From NCBI RefSeq assembly GCF_025397915.1, contig NZ_JALIDZ010000006.1, positions 186,001 through 250,000 of the forward strand: a stretch of 64,000 nt of DNA, in the 5' to 3' direction. Source of the stretch: Microbaculum marinisediminis (GTDB lineage: Bacteria > Pseudomonadota > Alphaproteobacteria > Rhizobiales > Tepidamorphaceae). Below the pieces are notes generated by a model, which saw nothing but the letters and a program-made list of their open reading frames with translations, ran no database searches and had not been told where the DNA came from. Shown piece by piece: positions 1 through 8,962 of this stretch. A program made the position numbers and the translations under genes. Numbering within the stretch: the first letter of the stretch is position 1; every line of letters starts with the position of its first letter.

Positions 1-1
1 C

Positions 2-1072
2 GAGTCCCTGGACGACGTTCAGCCGAAGGCGTCGGTCGCCGCCAACGTGAACCAGGGCCCGGACATGGTCTGGGGCCTCTATTCGCTGCCGCACCTGTTC
101 CCGGACAAGCTCGTCGACGTGACCGACCTGGCCGACTATCTGGCCGGAAAATACGGCCCGTGGGTGCCCTCGGCGGTGAAGTATGGCACCAAGGCCGGCA
201 CCAGCGAGTGGATCGACATTCCGATCGCCTACAACGGCAACTACATCAACTATCGCATCTCGGCGGTCGAGAAGGCCGGCTTCAAGGAGCCGCCGAAGAC
301 GACGGCGGAGTTCATGGAGCTGGCGAAGGCGCTGAAGGAGCAGGGCACCCCGCTCGGCATGGCGCTCGGCCACGCGACAGGCGACGGCAACGCCTGGGTG
401 CACTGGGCGCTGTGGTCCTTCGGCGGTTCGTTGGTCAACGAGAACGACGAGGTGATCATCAACTCGCCGGAGACCAAGGCCGCGGTCGAGTACGTCAAGG
501 AACTCTACGGCTATATGGCCCCGGGCGTCGCCGCGTGGAACGACTCCAACAACAACAAGGCGTTCATGTCCGGCGAGGTCAGCATGACCAACAACGGCCC
601 GTCGATCTATCCGGCGGCCAAGAAGGACGCGCCCGACATCGCGGCCGACATGAACCATGCCAAATGGCCGGTCGGCCCGGTCGGCAAGCCGACCGAATTC
701 CACATCGCCTACCCGATGATGATCTTCAAGTATTCGAAGTACCCGAATGCCGCGAAGGGCTTCATCGAATACCTGTTCCAGCCGGCACAGTACGACATGT
801 GGCTGCAGGCCGCCGTCGCCTATCTGACGCCTCCGCTGGAGAAGTATGAGGCGAACTCTGTCTTCACCGACGATCCGAAGCTGACGGTGTTCCGCGACGC
901 GGCCCGGGACACGCTGACGGCCGGCTACGAAGGCTCCGTCGGCGAGAAGGCCGCCTCGGCCCTTGCCGAGTTCATCGTGCTCGACATGTTCGCCAACGCG
1001 GCGACGGGCAACATGAGCGTGGACGACGCCATCGCCCAGGCCGAGCGCCAGGCGAAGCGTATCTACCGCTGA
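2..1072 (+). CDS. Sugar-type ABC transporter substrate-binding protein (5' truncated)
   Basis: This is the C-terminal 356 residues of an extracellular solute-binding protein of family 1; the frame is open to the window edge, so the signal peptide and start lie outside. It would bind a carbohydrate or sugar acid in the periplasm and deliver it to the two permeases that follow. The fold assignment rests on aromatic-rich pocket segments (near nt 400-420 and 520-560), the charged Asn-rich loop at about 540-560, and the typical C-terminal helices. No ATPase gene is seen in the window, so it is probably upstream or shared. The substrate is not determinable from sequence alone; the neighbouring hydroxyacid dehydrogenases suggest a sugar acid. 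Confidence 0.88.
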   Translation, partial: ESLDDVQPKASVAANVNQGPDMVWGLYSLPHLFPDKLVDVTDLADYLAGKYGPWVPSAVKYGTKAGTSEWIDIPIAYNGNYINYRISAVEKAGFKEPPKTTAEFMELAKALKEQGTPLGMALGHATGDGNAWVHWALWSFGGSLVNENDEVIINSPETKAAVEYVKELYGYMAPGVAAWNDSNNNKAFMSGEVSMTNNGPSIYPAAKKDAPDIAADMNHAKWPVGPVGKPTEFHIAYPMMIFKYSKYPNAAKGFIEYLFQPAQYDMWLQAAVAYLTPPLEKYEANSVFTDDPKLTVFRDAARDTLTAGYEGSVGEKAASALAEFIVLDMFANAATGNMSVDDAIAQAERQAKRIYR

Positions 1073-1081
1073 CGAGACCTG

Positions 1082-1109
1082 CGGGCCGGGTACCGGGCCC
1101 GGCCCGTTT
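1082..1109 (+). terminator. Intercistronic hairpin behind the binding-protein gene
   Basis: A 9-bp perfect G/C stem (1082-1090 with 1098-1106) closes a 7-nt loop and is followed by TTTC, ten bases after the binding-protein stop. Hairpins here commonly stabilise the binding-protein mRNA and reduce read-through into the permease genes. The T run is short, so it is more likely an attenuator or processing stabiliser than a full terminator. Confidence 0.55.
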
Positions 1110-1127
1110 CTCACCGGGAGGAACGGC

Positions 1128-2078
1128 ATGGCGGATGCCGCTATAGGAACGAGGACGATACCGGCCGAACCGTCGGCCTGGTCCCGGTTGAAAACCAACC
1201 GCGACTGGCTCGGCGCCTGGTTCATGCTGCCGACCGCCGCCTTCCTGTTCCTGTTTCTCGCCTATCCGCTCGGGCTCGGCGTCTGGCTGTCGATGACGGA
1301 TGCGCGCATCGGCCGCGAGGGGATTTTCGTAGGCTTCGAGAACTTCACCTGGCTCTACGACGATCCGGTGTTCTGGCTGTCGGTGTTCAACACGCTGCTC
1401 TACACGGCGGTCGCAAGCGTCTTCAAGTTCGCGATCGGCCTCTATCTGGCGATCCTTCTGAACCACCACCTGCCGTTCAAGGCGTTCCTGCGGGCGATCG
1501 TGCTTCTGCCGTTCATCGTGCCGACCGTGCTGTCGGCCATCGCCTTCTGGTGGATGTACGACCCGCAGTTCTCGATCATCTCCTGGACGCTCAAGGAGCT
1601 GGGGCTGATCACCACCAACATCAACTTTCTCGGCGATCCGTGGAACGCCCGCTGGTCGGTCATCTTCGCCAACATCTGGCGCGGCGTGCCGTTCGTGGCG
1701 ATCACGCTGCTCGCCGGCCTGCAGACGGTGCCGCCGTCGCTCTACGAGGCGGCGACCATCGACGGGGCTAACCGGTGGCAGATGTTCCGCCACATCACCT
1801 ATCCGATGCTCACCCCGATCATCGCGGTGGTGATGACCTTCTCGGTGCTGTTCACCTTCACCGATTTCCAGCTCATCTGGGCGATCACCCGCGGCGGGCC
1901 CGTCAACGCCACCCACCTGATGGCCACACTCAGCTACCAGCGCGCCATCCTAGGCGGCTATCTCGGCGAGGGCGCGGCGATCTCGACGGCGATGATCCCG
2001 TTCCTGCTCGCCGCGATCATGCTGTCCTGGTTCGGCCTCCAGCGCCGCAAGTGGCAGCAGGGAGAGGCCGATGACTGA
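1128..2078 (+). CDS. Sugar ABC transporter permease (MalF/UgpA type)
   Basis: This 316-residue inner-membrane permease of binding-protein-dependent transport type starts with a cytoplasmic tail and a first hydrophobic helix at about residues 28-52. The EAA loop that contacts the ATPase is clear at about residue 207 (EAATIDGANRW followed by a hydrophobic stretch and a Pro). An SD-like GGGAGG precedes the ATG. It lies 55 bp after the binding protein and overlaps the next permease by 8 bp, so translation is probably coupled. It should form the heterodimeric channel with the following gene product. Confidence 0.93.
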   Translation: MADAAIGTRTIPAEPSAWSRLKTNRDWLGAWFMLPTAAFLFLFLAYPLGLGVWLSMTDARIGREGIFVGFENFTWLYDDPVFWLSVFNTLLYTAVASVFKFAIGLYLAILLNHHLPFKAFLRAIVLLPFIVPTVLSAIAFWWMYDPQFSIISWTLKELGLITTNINFLGDPWNARWSVIFANIWRGVPFVAITLLAGLQTVPPSLYEAATIDGANRWQMFRHITYPMLTPIIAVVMTFSVLFTFTDFQLIWAITRGGPVNATHLMATLSYQRAILGGYLGEGAAISTAMIPFLLAAIMLSWFGLQRRKWQQGEADD

Positions 2079-3033
2079 GACCGCCGTCTCCAAGCGCCCG
2101 ACAGAACCAATGTCCGGGGGCGGCAGCTTTGCCCGCTGGCGCGAACGCCGCCGCCTGCGCAAGGCGGAGGAGATGAGCCAGACCGGCATGGACTACCTGA
2201 TGTCGACCCCGCGACGGGTCGTCACCATCTACGTGCCGCTCGCCATCATCGTGTTCGTGTTGCTGTTCCCGTTCTACTGGATGTTCATCACGTCCATCAA
2301 ACCGAACGAGCAACTCGTAAATCTCGACGTGGTCAACCCGTACTGGGTCGTCGCGCCGACGCTTGAGCACATCTGGGAGCTCCTGTTCGAGACACCGTAT
2401 CTGAGCTGGATGTGGAACACGATGATGATCGCGCTGGTCGCCACCTTCCTGTCGATCGTCGCGAGCGTGCTGGCCGCGTACGCGATCGTGCGGCTGCGCT
2501 ACAAGGGGGCGCAGTGGATCGGCGGGGCGATCTTCCTCGCCTATCTGGTGCCGCCCTCGATCCTGTTCATTCCGCTGTCGCTGATCGTTGTGAAGTACGG
2601 GCTGTGGGATACGCCGTGGGCCCTGATCCTGACCTATCCGACGATCCTGATCCCGTTCTCGACGTGGCTGTTGATGGGCTACTTCAAGTCGATCCCGTTC
2701 GAGCTTGAGGAATGCGCCCTGATCGATGGCGCGAGCCGTTGGCAGATCCTGACCAAGATCGTGCTGCCGCTCGCCGTGCCCGGTCTCATCTCGGCGGGCA
2801 TCTTCGCCTTCACCCTGTGCTGGAACGAGTTCATCTACGCGCTGACCTTCATCTCGACGCCGGAAAAGAAGACCGTGCCGGTCGCGATCATCTCCGAGTT
2901 CGTCGACGGCGACATCTATCGCTGGGGATCGCTGATGGCGGGCGCGCTGCTCGGCTCGGTGCCGGTCGCGATCGTCTACATGTTCTTCGTCAACTACTAC
3001 GTCTCGGCGATGACAGGCGCGGTGAAGGAATAG
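2071..3033 (+). CDS. Sugar ABC transporter permease (MalG/UgpE type)
   Basis: This is the second, 320-residue permease of the same importer. It has a charged N-terminal region (about residues 1-48) before the first membrane helix, and an EAA-loop equivalent at about residue 211 (ELEECALIDGASRW). The ATG lies inside the end of the previous gene, an arrangement typical of paired permeases. The C-terminus carries the expected last helix and ends shortly after. The function is import of a carbohydrate-type solute; the substrate is unknown. Confidence 0.93.
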   Translation: MTETAVSKRPTEPMSGGGSFARWRERRRLRKAEEMSQTGMDYLMSTPRRVVTIYVPLAIIVFVLLFPFYWMFITSIKPNEQLVNLDVVNPYWVVAPTLEHIWELLFETPYLSWMWNTMMIALVATFLSIVASVLAAYAIVRLRYKGAQWIGGAIFLAYLVPPSILFIPLSLIVVKYGLWDTPWALILTYPTILIPFSTWLLMGYFKSIPFELEECALIDGASRWQILTKIVLPLAVPGLISAGIFAFTLCWNEFIYALTFISTPEKKTVPVAIISEFVDGDIYRWGSLMAGALLGSVPVAIVYMFFVNYYVSAMTGAVKE

Positions 3034-3080
3034 CGCGCCGACAGCCGCTCGTACGTCCAGGCAAAACGGGAAAGCACCCA

Positions 3081-3971
3081 ATGAACATCGGTTTCGTCGG
3101 TCTGGGCGCGATGGGCCTGCCGATGGCCAGGAACCTTGTCGCCGCCGGCCACGTGGTCGCCGGATGCGACGTCAGGCGCGAACCGGTCGACGCGTTGGCC
3201 GCAGCCGGCGGCCGCGCGGCGGCGGCCCCAGCGGATGCCGCGCACGACGCCGACGTACTGATCCTCATGGTCGTCAATGCGGACCAGGCGGAGGCCGTCC
3301 TGTTCGGCGAGGGCGGGGCCGCGTCCGGCCTGAAACGGGGCGCCGTTGTCGTCGCCTCCTGCACGCAGCCCGCAGCGCGCGCCAAGTCCCTTGCCGCACG
3401 GCTGGACGAGCTCGGCGTGCTCCTGCTCGACGCGCCGGTATCCGGCGGCGTGGTCGGGGCCGAGCAGGGGACGCTGTCGATCATGGCGTCGGGGCCGGAC
3501 GCCGCCTTCGACAAGGCCGCACCCGTGTTCGATGTCCTCGGCAAGGCCGTCTGGCGAATGGGGGCGGAACCCGGCCTCGGTTCGATGATGAAGACCGTCA
3601 ACCAGCTGATGTGCGGTGCCCATATCGCCGTCGCCGCCGAAGCGATGAGCCTTGCCGCCCGCGCCGGTCTCGATCCCAACCTCGCGCAGGACGTACTGAT
3701 GGCCGGCGCGGCGGCTAGCTGGATGCTCGGGAATCGCGGGCCGCGGATGCTGCAATCCGATCCGCCGGTCACCAGCGCCGTCGACATCTTCGTCAAGGAC
3801 CTAGACATCGTGCTCGATGCCGGCCGCGACCTGAAGGCGGCGTTGCCGCTCGCCGCCGCCGCCCACCAGATGTTTCTCGGCGCATCGGGGATGGGGGCGG
3901 GCTCGGAAGACGATTCCCAGGTTCTTAAGGCCTACGAAAACCTGAGCGGGATAAAGGTGCCTCGGGATTGA
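3081..3971 (+). CDS. L-threonate-dehydrogenase-like beta-hydroxyacid dehydrogenase (LtnD type)
   Basis: This 296-residue NAD-dependent enzyme belongs to the 3-hydroxyisobutyrate dehydrogenase family. The Rossmann motif GLGAMG is at residues 7-12, the substrate loop DAPVSGG at 117-123, and the catalytic Lys is K171 (in MMKTVNQ). The C-terminal GAGSEDDSQV segment resembles LtnD proteins, which oxidise L-threonate at C2; an OtnK-type kinase gene 4 kb away supports that reading. The frame is open further upstream, but the ATG at 3081 gives the Rossmann fold at the very N-terminus. The gene follows the permeases by 47 bp, probably in one operon. 2-Hydroxy-3-oxopropionate reductase is a possible alternative. 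Confidence 0.85.
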   Translation: MNIGFVGLGAMGLPMARNLVAAGHVVAGCDVRREPVDALAAAGGRAAAAPADAAHDADVLILMVVNADQAEAVLFGEGGAASGLKRGAVVVASCTQPAARAKSLAARLDELGVLLLDAPVSGGVVGAEQGTLSIMASGPDAAFDKAAPVFDVLGKAVWRMGAEPGLGSMMKTVNQLMCGAHIAVAAEAMSLAARAGLDPNLAQDVLMAGAAASWMLGNRGPRMLQSDPPVTSAVDIFVKDLDIVLDAGRDLKAALPLAAAAHQMFLGASGMGAGSEDDSQVLKAYENLSGIKVPRD

Positions 3972-4021
3972 TCGCGGGACAGGCCGGTTGTGGCCGGACC
4001 GTCGGGCACACGGAGAGCACC

Positions 4022-5689
4022 ATGAGATCCGGAAAATCGCATCGAGGCACGGACAAGCGCGGCGTCGACCGTATAGAGGATCCGTTCCTCAACAAGGGAA
4101 CGGCCTTCACCGAGGCCGAACGGCGCGAATGGGGCCTCCTCGGGCTGCTTCCGCCGCATATCGAAACGCTTGAGGAGCAGGCCGAGCGTGCCTACGAGGC
4201 GTTCTCCACGAAGGATAGCCCGATCGAGAAGCACATCTTCCTGCGCCAGCTGCAGGACGAGAACGAGACGCTTTTCTATCGACTGCTCCTGGAGCATGTC
4301 GAAGAGATGATGCCGGTCGTCTATACGCCGGTGGTCGGCGAGGCTTGCCAGAAATTCAGCCACATCTACCGGCGTCCGCGCGGTCTGTTCCTGTCCTATC
4401 CGCACCGCGATGTCCTGGGCGACATCCTCGCTGAGATAGACCGCGACATCGACGTCATCGTCGTCACCGACGGCGAGCGCATCCTGGGTCTCGGCGACCA
4501 GGGCGCGGGCGGCATGGGCATACCGATCGGCAAGCTGTCGCTCTACACCCTGTGCGGCGGCGTCCATCCGTCCCGCACGCTGCCGATCCTGCTCGATCTG
4601 GGCACCAACAACCAGGAACGGCTGGAGGACCCGCGCTACATCGGTTGGCGCCACGAGCGCATCAAGGGCGCCGACTATGACGATTTCGTCGACCGCTTCG
4701 TCCAGGCGGTGAAGGCGCGCTTCCCGAACGTGCTGCTGCAATGGGAGGACTTCGCGTCCGTCGACGCCGAGCGCATCCTCGCGCGCTACCGCAACGACCT
4801 GTGCACCTTCAACGACGACATCCAGGGCACGGCCGCCGTCACCACCGGGACGATCCTGGCGGCGATCGCTGCGGCTGGCGGCAAGCTCGAGGACCAGCGG
4901 TTCGGCATGCTGGGTGCAGGCTCGGCCGGCATCGGCATCACCGGGCAATTGATCGGCGCCCTGAAGAAGAAGGGCGTCAGCGAGGAAGACGCGATCTCGC
5001 GCTTCTACATCATGGATATCAACGGCCTGCTGCACGACGCCCGCGAGGACCTCGATGCGGTCCGCAAGCCGCTCGCCCAGAAGGCCGAAGCCGTGAAGGA
5101 ATGGGGCAAGGACCTCACCCAGGCGATCGGCCTTGCCGACGTTGTCCGGCACGCCAGGCCGACCGTACTGGTCGGTGCGACCGGGCAGGCCGGTGCCTTT
5201 ACCGAGGACGTGGTGCGCGAGATGGCCAGCTACGCGGAACGGCCCGTGATCTTTCCGCTGTCCAATCCCACTTCGCGCGCCGAAGCGACGCCGGCCGACT
5301 TGATGACCTGGACAGACGGCAAGGCGGTGGTCGCCACCGGCAGCCCGTTCGCTCCTGTCGTGCACGAGGGTGAGACGCACGTGATCGCCCAGTGCAACAA
5401 CAGCTACGTCTTCCCGGCCATGGGGCTCGGCATCATCGCCGTCGGAGCCCGGCGCGTCACCGACACCATGTTCATGGCGGCCGCCGAGGCCCTGATGGAG
5501 GTGTCGCCGGCGCTGAGCGATCCGCACGGCTCTCTGCTGCCCCCGCTGAAGGACATCCGCACGGTGTCGCGCCACATCGCAGTCGCCGTGGCGAGGCAGG
5601 CGCAGCAGGACGGCGTTGCAGATCCGATGACACCGGAGAAACTCGAACAGGCCATCGACCAAACCATGTGGACGCCTGCCTACGATTGA
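4022..5689 (+). CDS. NAD-dependent malic enzyme, oxaloacetate-decarboxylating
   Basis: This 555-residue malic enzyme converts L-malate to pyruvate and CO2 with reduction of NAD. Visible family signatures include YTPVVGEACQKF from about residue 101, a region with GDQGAGGMGIPIGK, the metal-binding stretch FNDDIQGTAA, and the second nucleotide motif GAGSAGIGI. The length matches the SfcA/MaeA class; there is no C-terminal phosphotransacetylase-like extension. The ATG at 4022 is preferred over an upstream TTG because GGAGAG precedes it and the TTG overlaps the previous stop. Its place in the cluster suggests that the sugar acid is funnelled to C4 acids or that pyruvate/NADH balance is adjusted. 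Confidence 0.94.
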   Translation: MRSGKSHRGTDKRGVDRIEDPFLNKGTAFTEAERREWGLLGLLPPHIETLEEQAERAYEAFSTKDSPIEKHIFLRQLQDENETLFYRLLLEHVEEMMPVVYTPVVGEACQKFSHIYRRPRGLFLSYPHRDVLGDILAEIDRDIDVIVVTDGERILGLGDQGAGGMGIPIGKLSLYTLCGGVHPSRTLPILLDLGTNNQERLEDPRYIGWRHERIKGADYDDFVDRFVQAVKARFPNVLLQWEDFASVDAERILARYRNDLCTFNDDIQGTAAVTTGTILAAIAAAGGKLEDQRFGMLGAGSAGIGITGQLIGALKKKGVSEEDAISRFYIMDINGLLHDAREDLDAVRKPLAQKAEAVKEWGKDLTQAIGLADVVRHARPTVLVGATGQAGAFTEDVVREMASYAERPVIFPLSNPTSRAEATPADLMTWTDGKAVVATGSPFAPVVHEGETHVIAQCNNSYVFPAMGLGIIAVGARRVTDTMFMAAAEALMEVSPALSDPHGSLLPPLKDIRTVSRHIAVAVARQAQQDGVADPMTPEKLEQAIDQTMWTPAYD

Positions 5690-5745
5690 CGGGCGGCCCG
5701 GCCGATGGCGCGCATCTGAACGGAGAACCGACAGGGAGACGAGCT

Positions 5746-6639
5746 ATGGGCGACAAGCGTATCGGTTTCATTGGCGTTGGCCTCATGGGCCACGGCATGG
5801 CCAGCAACATCGTCGAGAAGGGGTGGCCGCTCACCGTGATGGGCCACCGCAACCGCGCGCCGGTCGAGGACCTTGTGAGCCGCGGCGCATTGGAGGCGAA
5901 GACGCCCCGGGAAATGGCCGAGGCGTCCGATATCCTGTTCCTGTGCGTGACCGGCAGCCCGCAGATCGAGGATCTGATGCGCCGCTCCGACGGTATCCTG
6001 GCCGGGGCGCATGACGGCCTCATCGTCGTCGATACCTCCACGGCGATCCCGGATTCCACCATCTCGCTTGCGGCCGAACTGGAAGCCAAGGGCGCGGCCA
6101 TGGCCGACGCGCCGCTCGGCGGCACGCCCGCGCAGGCCGAGGCGGGCGAGCTATCGGCGATGGTCGGTGCGAGCCCGCAGGTGTTCGCCGCGATCGAGCC
6201 TGTGCTCCAGGCCTGGGCGGCCAAGGTCGTCCATCTTGGACCCGTGGGCGACGGCCACAAGATGAAGCTGCTCAACAACTTCCTGTCGCTCGGCTACGGT
6301 GCGCTCTATGCCGAGGCGCTTGCCGTCGCCCGCAAGGTCGGCATCAGTGCCCAGACCTTCGACAGCGTCATCCGCGGCAGCCGCATGGATTGCGGTTTCT
6401 ACCAGACCTTCATCCAGTACTCGCTGACCGGTGACCGCGACGTCCACAAGTTCACGCTCTCGAACGCGCACAAGGACCTGCGCTACCTCGCCGCGATGGC
6501 CAACGAGGCCGTCATAGCCAACCACATCGGCGCGGCGGCGAAGAACACCTATGCTTATGCCGAGGCGATCGGCCGCGGCGGCGACTATGTACCGTTCCTG
6601 GCCGAGATCATCGCCGAGGCGAACGGGGTTAAAACCTAG
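5746..6639 (+). CDS. NAD(P)-dependent beta-hydroxyacid dehydrogenase family protein, atypical substrate loop
   Basis: This 297-residue protein has the dinucleotide motif GVGLMG near residue 10, a DAPLGG loop at about 121-126, and a catalytic-type Lys at about 174 (HKMKLLNN). The residue that is Ser in the usual DAPVSGG loop is Gly here, so it may not act on standard 3-hydroxyisobutyrate or tartronate semialdehyde. An SD-like GGGAGA precedes the ATG at 5746. It is the last plus-strand gene of the first cluster, 56 bp after the malic enzyme. The specific substrate is unknown. Confidence 0.85.
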   Translation: MGDKRIGFIGVGLMGHGMASNIVEKGWPLTVMGHRNRAPVEDLVSRGALEAKTPREMAEASDILFLCVTGSPQIEDLMRRSDGILAGAHDGLIVVDTSTAIPDSTISLAAELEAKGAAMADAPLGGTPAQAEAGELSAMVGASPQVFAAIEPVLQAWAAKVVHLGPVGDGHKMKLLNNFLSLGYGALYAEALAVARKVGISAQTFDSVIRGSRMDCGFYQTFIQYSLTGDRDVHKFTLSNAHKDLRYLAAMANEAVIANHIGAAAKNTYAYAEAIGRGGDYVPFLAEIIAEANGVKT

Positions 6640-6645
6640 CCGGAG

Positions 6646-6698
6646 CCGCGTTCGCCATCCCGCGTCGCGGTCGCCCCCGGTCGCAGCCGCGAACGCGG
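6646..6698. terminator. Possible bidirectional terminator between convergent genes
   Basis: A 9-bp inverted repeat (6646-6654 with 6690-6698) encloses a 35-nt GC-rich loop in the 90-bp gap between two convergent genes. No T run follows on either side, so the assignment rests on position and pairing only. Confidence 0.25.
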
Positions 6699-6729
6699 GA
6701 GCGATCGGGTTGATGCGAGCCGGCTGGCG

Positions 6730-7479
6730 TCAATAGGTCGCCCGGCCGCCGGATATGTCGAGAACCGCGCCGGTCGTGAACGAGCATTCCGCCGACGCGG
6801 CGAAAGCGGCGAGCGCCGCGATCTCGTCGACCATGACGAAGCGGCGGCGCGGGATCTTCGACAGCATGTAGCCGATGTGCTCTTCGCTCATCTGGTCGAA
6901 GATCGGCGTCTTGGCAGCGGCAGGCGTTATGCAGTTGACTGAGATGTCGTATTCGGCGAGCTCCTTGCCGAGCGACTTGGTGAGCGCGATCACGCCCGCC
7001 TTGGACGCCGAGTAGGCCGAGGCGCTCGGGTTGCCCTCCTTACCCGCGACCGACGCGATGTTGACGATGCGCCCGTAGTTGTTGCGGATCATTGCCGGGA
7101 CGATCGCCCGGCAGCAGTGGAATGTGCCGGTCAGGTTGATCGCCATGATCTGGTTCCAGTCCGCGACGGGATAGTCCCAAGTTAGCGCGTTCGGCCCGGC
7201 GATGCCGGCATTGTTCACCAGGATATCGATCTGGCCTTCTGTCTCGAGCACGTTGTCGCGGGCGGCCTCCACCGCGTGGATATCGGTGATCTCGGCGTCC
7301 ATCCCGCGCGCCTGCGCGCCGATGGACTCGGCCGTCTTCTGTGCGCCGATGCCGTCGCGGTCCCAGATTACCACCCTGGCGCCGGACTCGGCGAAGCGCC
7401 GGGCGATTGCTTCGCCGATGCCCTGCCGCCCTCCGGTCACCACCGCGACTTTGCCGTCGAGATCGATCCTGTTGGTCAT
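6730..7479 (-). CDS. SDR family oxidoreductase
   Basis: This 249-residue classical short-chain dehydrogenase has TGGRQGIG at the N-terminal Rossmann fold, an NNAG structural motif and the catalytic YSASK. It ends in SGGRATY, typical of small SDRs. The frame extends 20 codons upstream, but the ATG at 7479 matches the usual start of the family. It follows the OtnK-type kinase gene by 16 bp on the same strand, so it is probably cotranscribed and oxidises or reduces a sugar-acid intermediate. The exact substrate is unknown. Confidence 0.9.
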   Translation of the reverse strand: MTNRIDLDGKVAVVTGGRQGIGEAIARRFAESGARVVIWDRDGIGAQKTAESIGAQARGMDAEITDIHAVEAARDNVLETEGQIDILVNNAGIAGPNALTWDYPVADWNQIMAINLTGTFHCCRAIVPAMIRNNYGRIVNIASVAGKEGNPSASAYSASKAGVIALTKSLGKELAEYDISVNCITPAAAKTPIFDQMSEEHIGYMLSKIPRRRFVMVDEIAALAAFAASAECSFTTGAVLDISGGRATY

Positions 7480-7495
7480 GTGCGTTTCCTTGTTT

Positions 7496-8761
7496 TCAGT
7501 TGAGCCTGTCCCAGGCCTTGATGAAGAAGTCTTCGGCACCGAAGTTACCCGACTTCAGCGCCAGGACCATGTCGTCGGTCCCGATCGCGCGAGTCCAGGG
7601 AACGCCGGGGGCGATCTGCGGGCCGATTTCGAGCATGGCCACGCCGAGCCCACCGACGACGGCGCCCGATGTCTCGCCGCCGGCAACGATCAGCCTGGTG
7701 AACCCGTTCGCGCGAAGCCCCCTGGCGACATCCGCCAGCGTTCGTTCGATGATGTCCCCGGAAGCCTCCCGGCCGAGCGTCTCCTGCGCCGTGCGGACGG
7801 CGTCGGGCTCGTCGCTCGAGTAAACCAGGACAGGGGCCTCGGCGGGCTGCCGAAGAGCCCAGGACAGGATCGTCGCGGCGCTCTGGCGGCTTTCGGCGAG
7901 GTCCTGCGGCGCGATGCGCAGCGCCGGAATGCCGGCCCCTATTGCAGCGCGAACCTGGCCGCGTGTCGCCTGCGAGCAGCTTCCGGCAAGGATCGCGGCG
8001 CGGCCGATCGGCGCGGCCATTCGTGCGGGCGTTTCGGCCGGCGAAAACGCGCCCGTGGCGACGAAGTTCCGTGGCAGGCCGATGGCGACACCGGATCCGC
8101 CGGTGATCAGCGCGAAGTCCCTGGCCGCTGCGCCGATCTCGATGAGATGCCGGTCCGTGATGGCGTCGACGACGAGGATCTTCTCGCCGCGCTTCCTAGC
8201 CTCGGCGAAAGCCGAAGCAATCGCCTCTCGCCCTGCGTCGACGGCGGGGTAGGGTACGAGCCCGACCTTCAAAGTCGTCTGCCGTTGCAGGACGCGCACG
8301 AGATTGGAATCGCGCATCGGCGTTAGCGGATGGTCGCGCATCGAGCTTTCGGCGAGCGGAACGTCGCCGACGAACAGGTTGCCCATATAGATGGTGCGGG
8401 CATTGGTCGGGAAGGCCGGACAGGCGAGCGTCAGGTCTGCGCCCGTCAGCGCCATCAGGGCTTCGCTGACCGGTCCGATATTGCCCTGGTCGGTGGAGTC
8501 GAACGTCGAGCAGTACTTGAAGAACAGCTGGCGGCAGCCCGCCGCTCGAAGCGCTTTGGCACTGGCGAGCGACATCGCGATCGCCTCGGCAGCGGGAATG
8601 GTGCGCGACTTCAGCGCGACGACCACGGCGTCATAATCTGCGAGCGACGCCGGGTCGTCCGGAACGTCGATGACCTGGATCGTGCGCATTCCGCCGGCCG
8701 TCAGCGTCAAAGCGAGATCCGTCGCGCCGGTCAGGTCGTCGGCGACAGCGCCAATGAGCAT
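7496..8761 (-). CDS. otnK: 3-oxo-tetronate kinase (OtnK type, DUF1537 family)
   Basis: This 421-residue four-carbon acid sugar kinase begins with the family hallmark ADDLTGATD. It also carries the OtnK-like stretch YCSTFDSTDQGNIG near residue 90 and the C-terminal glycine-rich GGETSGAVVGGLG region of the nucleotide site. OtnK proteins phosphorylate 3-oxo-tetronate at C4 in L-threonate or D-erythronate degradation. The start at 8761 is chosen because the family begins with this exact motif; the open upstream extension is not conserved in character. It is divergent from the isopropylmalate-dehydrogenase-like gene. The partner enzymes OtnC and OtnI are not seen in this window. Confidence 0.88.
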   Translation of the reverse strand: MLIGAVADDLTGATDLALTLTAGGMRTIQVIDVPDDPASLADYDAVVVALKSRTIPAAEAIAMSLASAKALRAAGCRQLFFKYCSTFDSTDQGNIGPVSEALMALTGADLTLACPAFPTNARTIYMGNLFVGDVPLAESSMRDHPLTPMRDSNLVRVLQRQTTLKVGLVPYPAVDAGREAIASAFAEARKRGEKILVVDAITDRHLIEIGAAARDFALITGGSGVAIGLPRNFVATGAFSPAETPARMAAPIGRAAILAGSCSQATRGQVRAAIGAGIPALRIAPQDLAESRQSAATILSWALRQPAEAPVLVYSSDEPDAVRTAQETLGREASGDIIERTLADVARGLRANGFTRLIVAGGETSGAVVGGLGVAMLEIGPQIAPGVPWTRAIGTDDMVLALKSGNFGAEDFFIKAWDRLN

Positions 8762-8824
8762 CGTTCCCCCCGTTTGCGTTTCGGGCCTTGCTCGGGGCCC
8801 CGCGATTGCCCGACCATCGCAATG

Positions 8825-8832
8825 TGTATACA
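8825..8832. promoter_or_regulatory. Small palindrome in the divergent otnK / dehydrogenase promoter region
   Basis: TGTATACA is a perfect 8-bp palindrome within the 201-bp gap between two divergent genes. GntR-type regulators often bind sites with a GTATAC-like core, so this may be an operator; the motif is short and chance occurrence is likely enough that confidence is low. Confidence 0.25.
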
Positions 8833-8962
8833 TCAGTGAATACGTTGCGTGCGACGTCCAAGAGCAGTCACGTTCCGGATATAGCACGCCTTGAGTTCAT
8901 CCGAAGACCGGACCCGGCGCGGGAGTCGCAATAGGGGGCGGCACGAAGGCAAGGCATTGGTC

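Noticed and set aside
3932-5662. Long minus-strand frame opposite the malic enzyme
   Set aside because: It is a shadow of a clear malic enzyme gene, with no motifs and a skewed composition.
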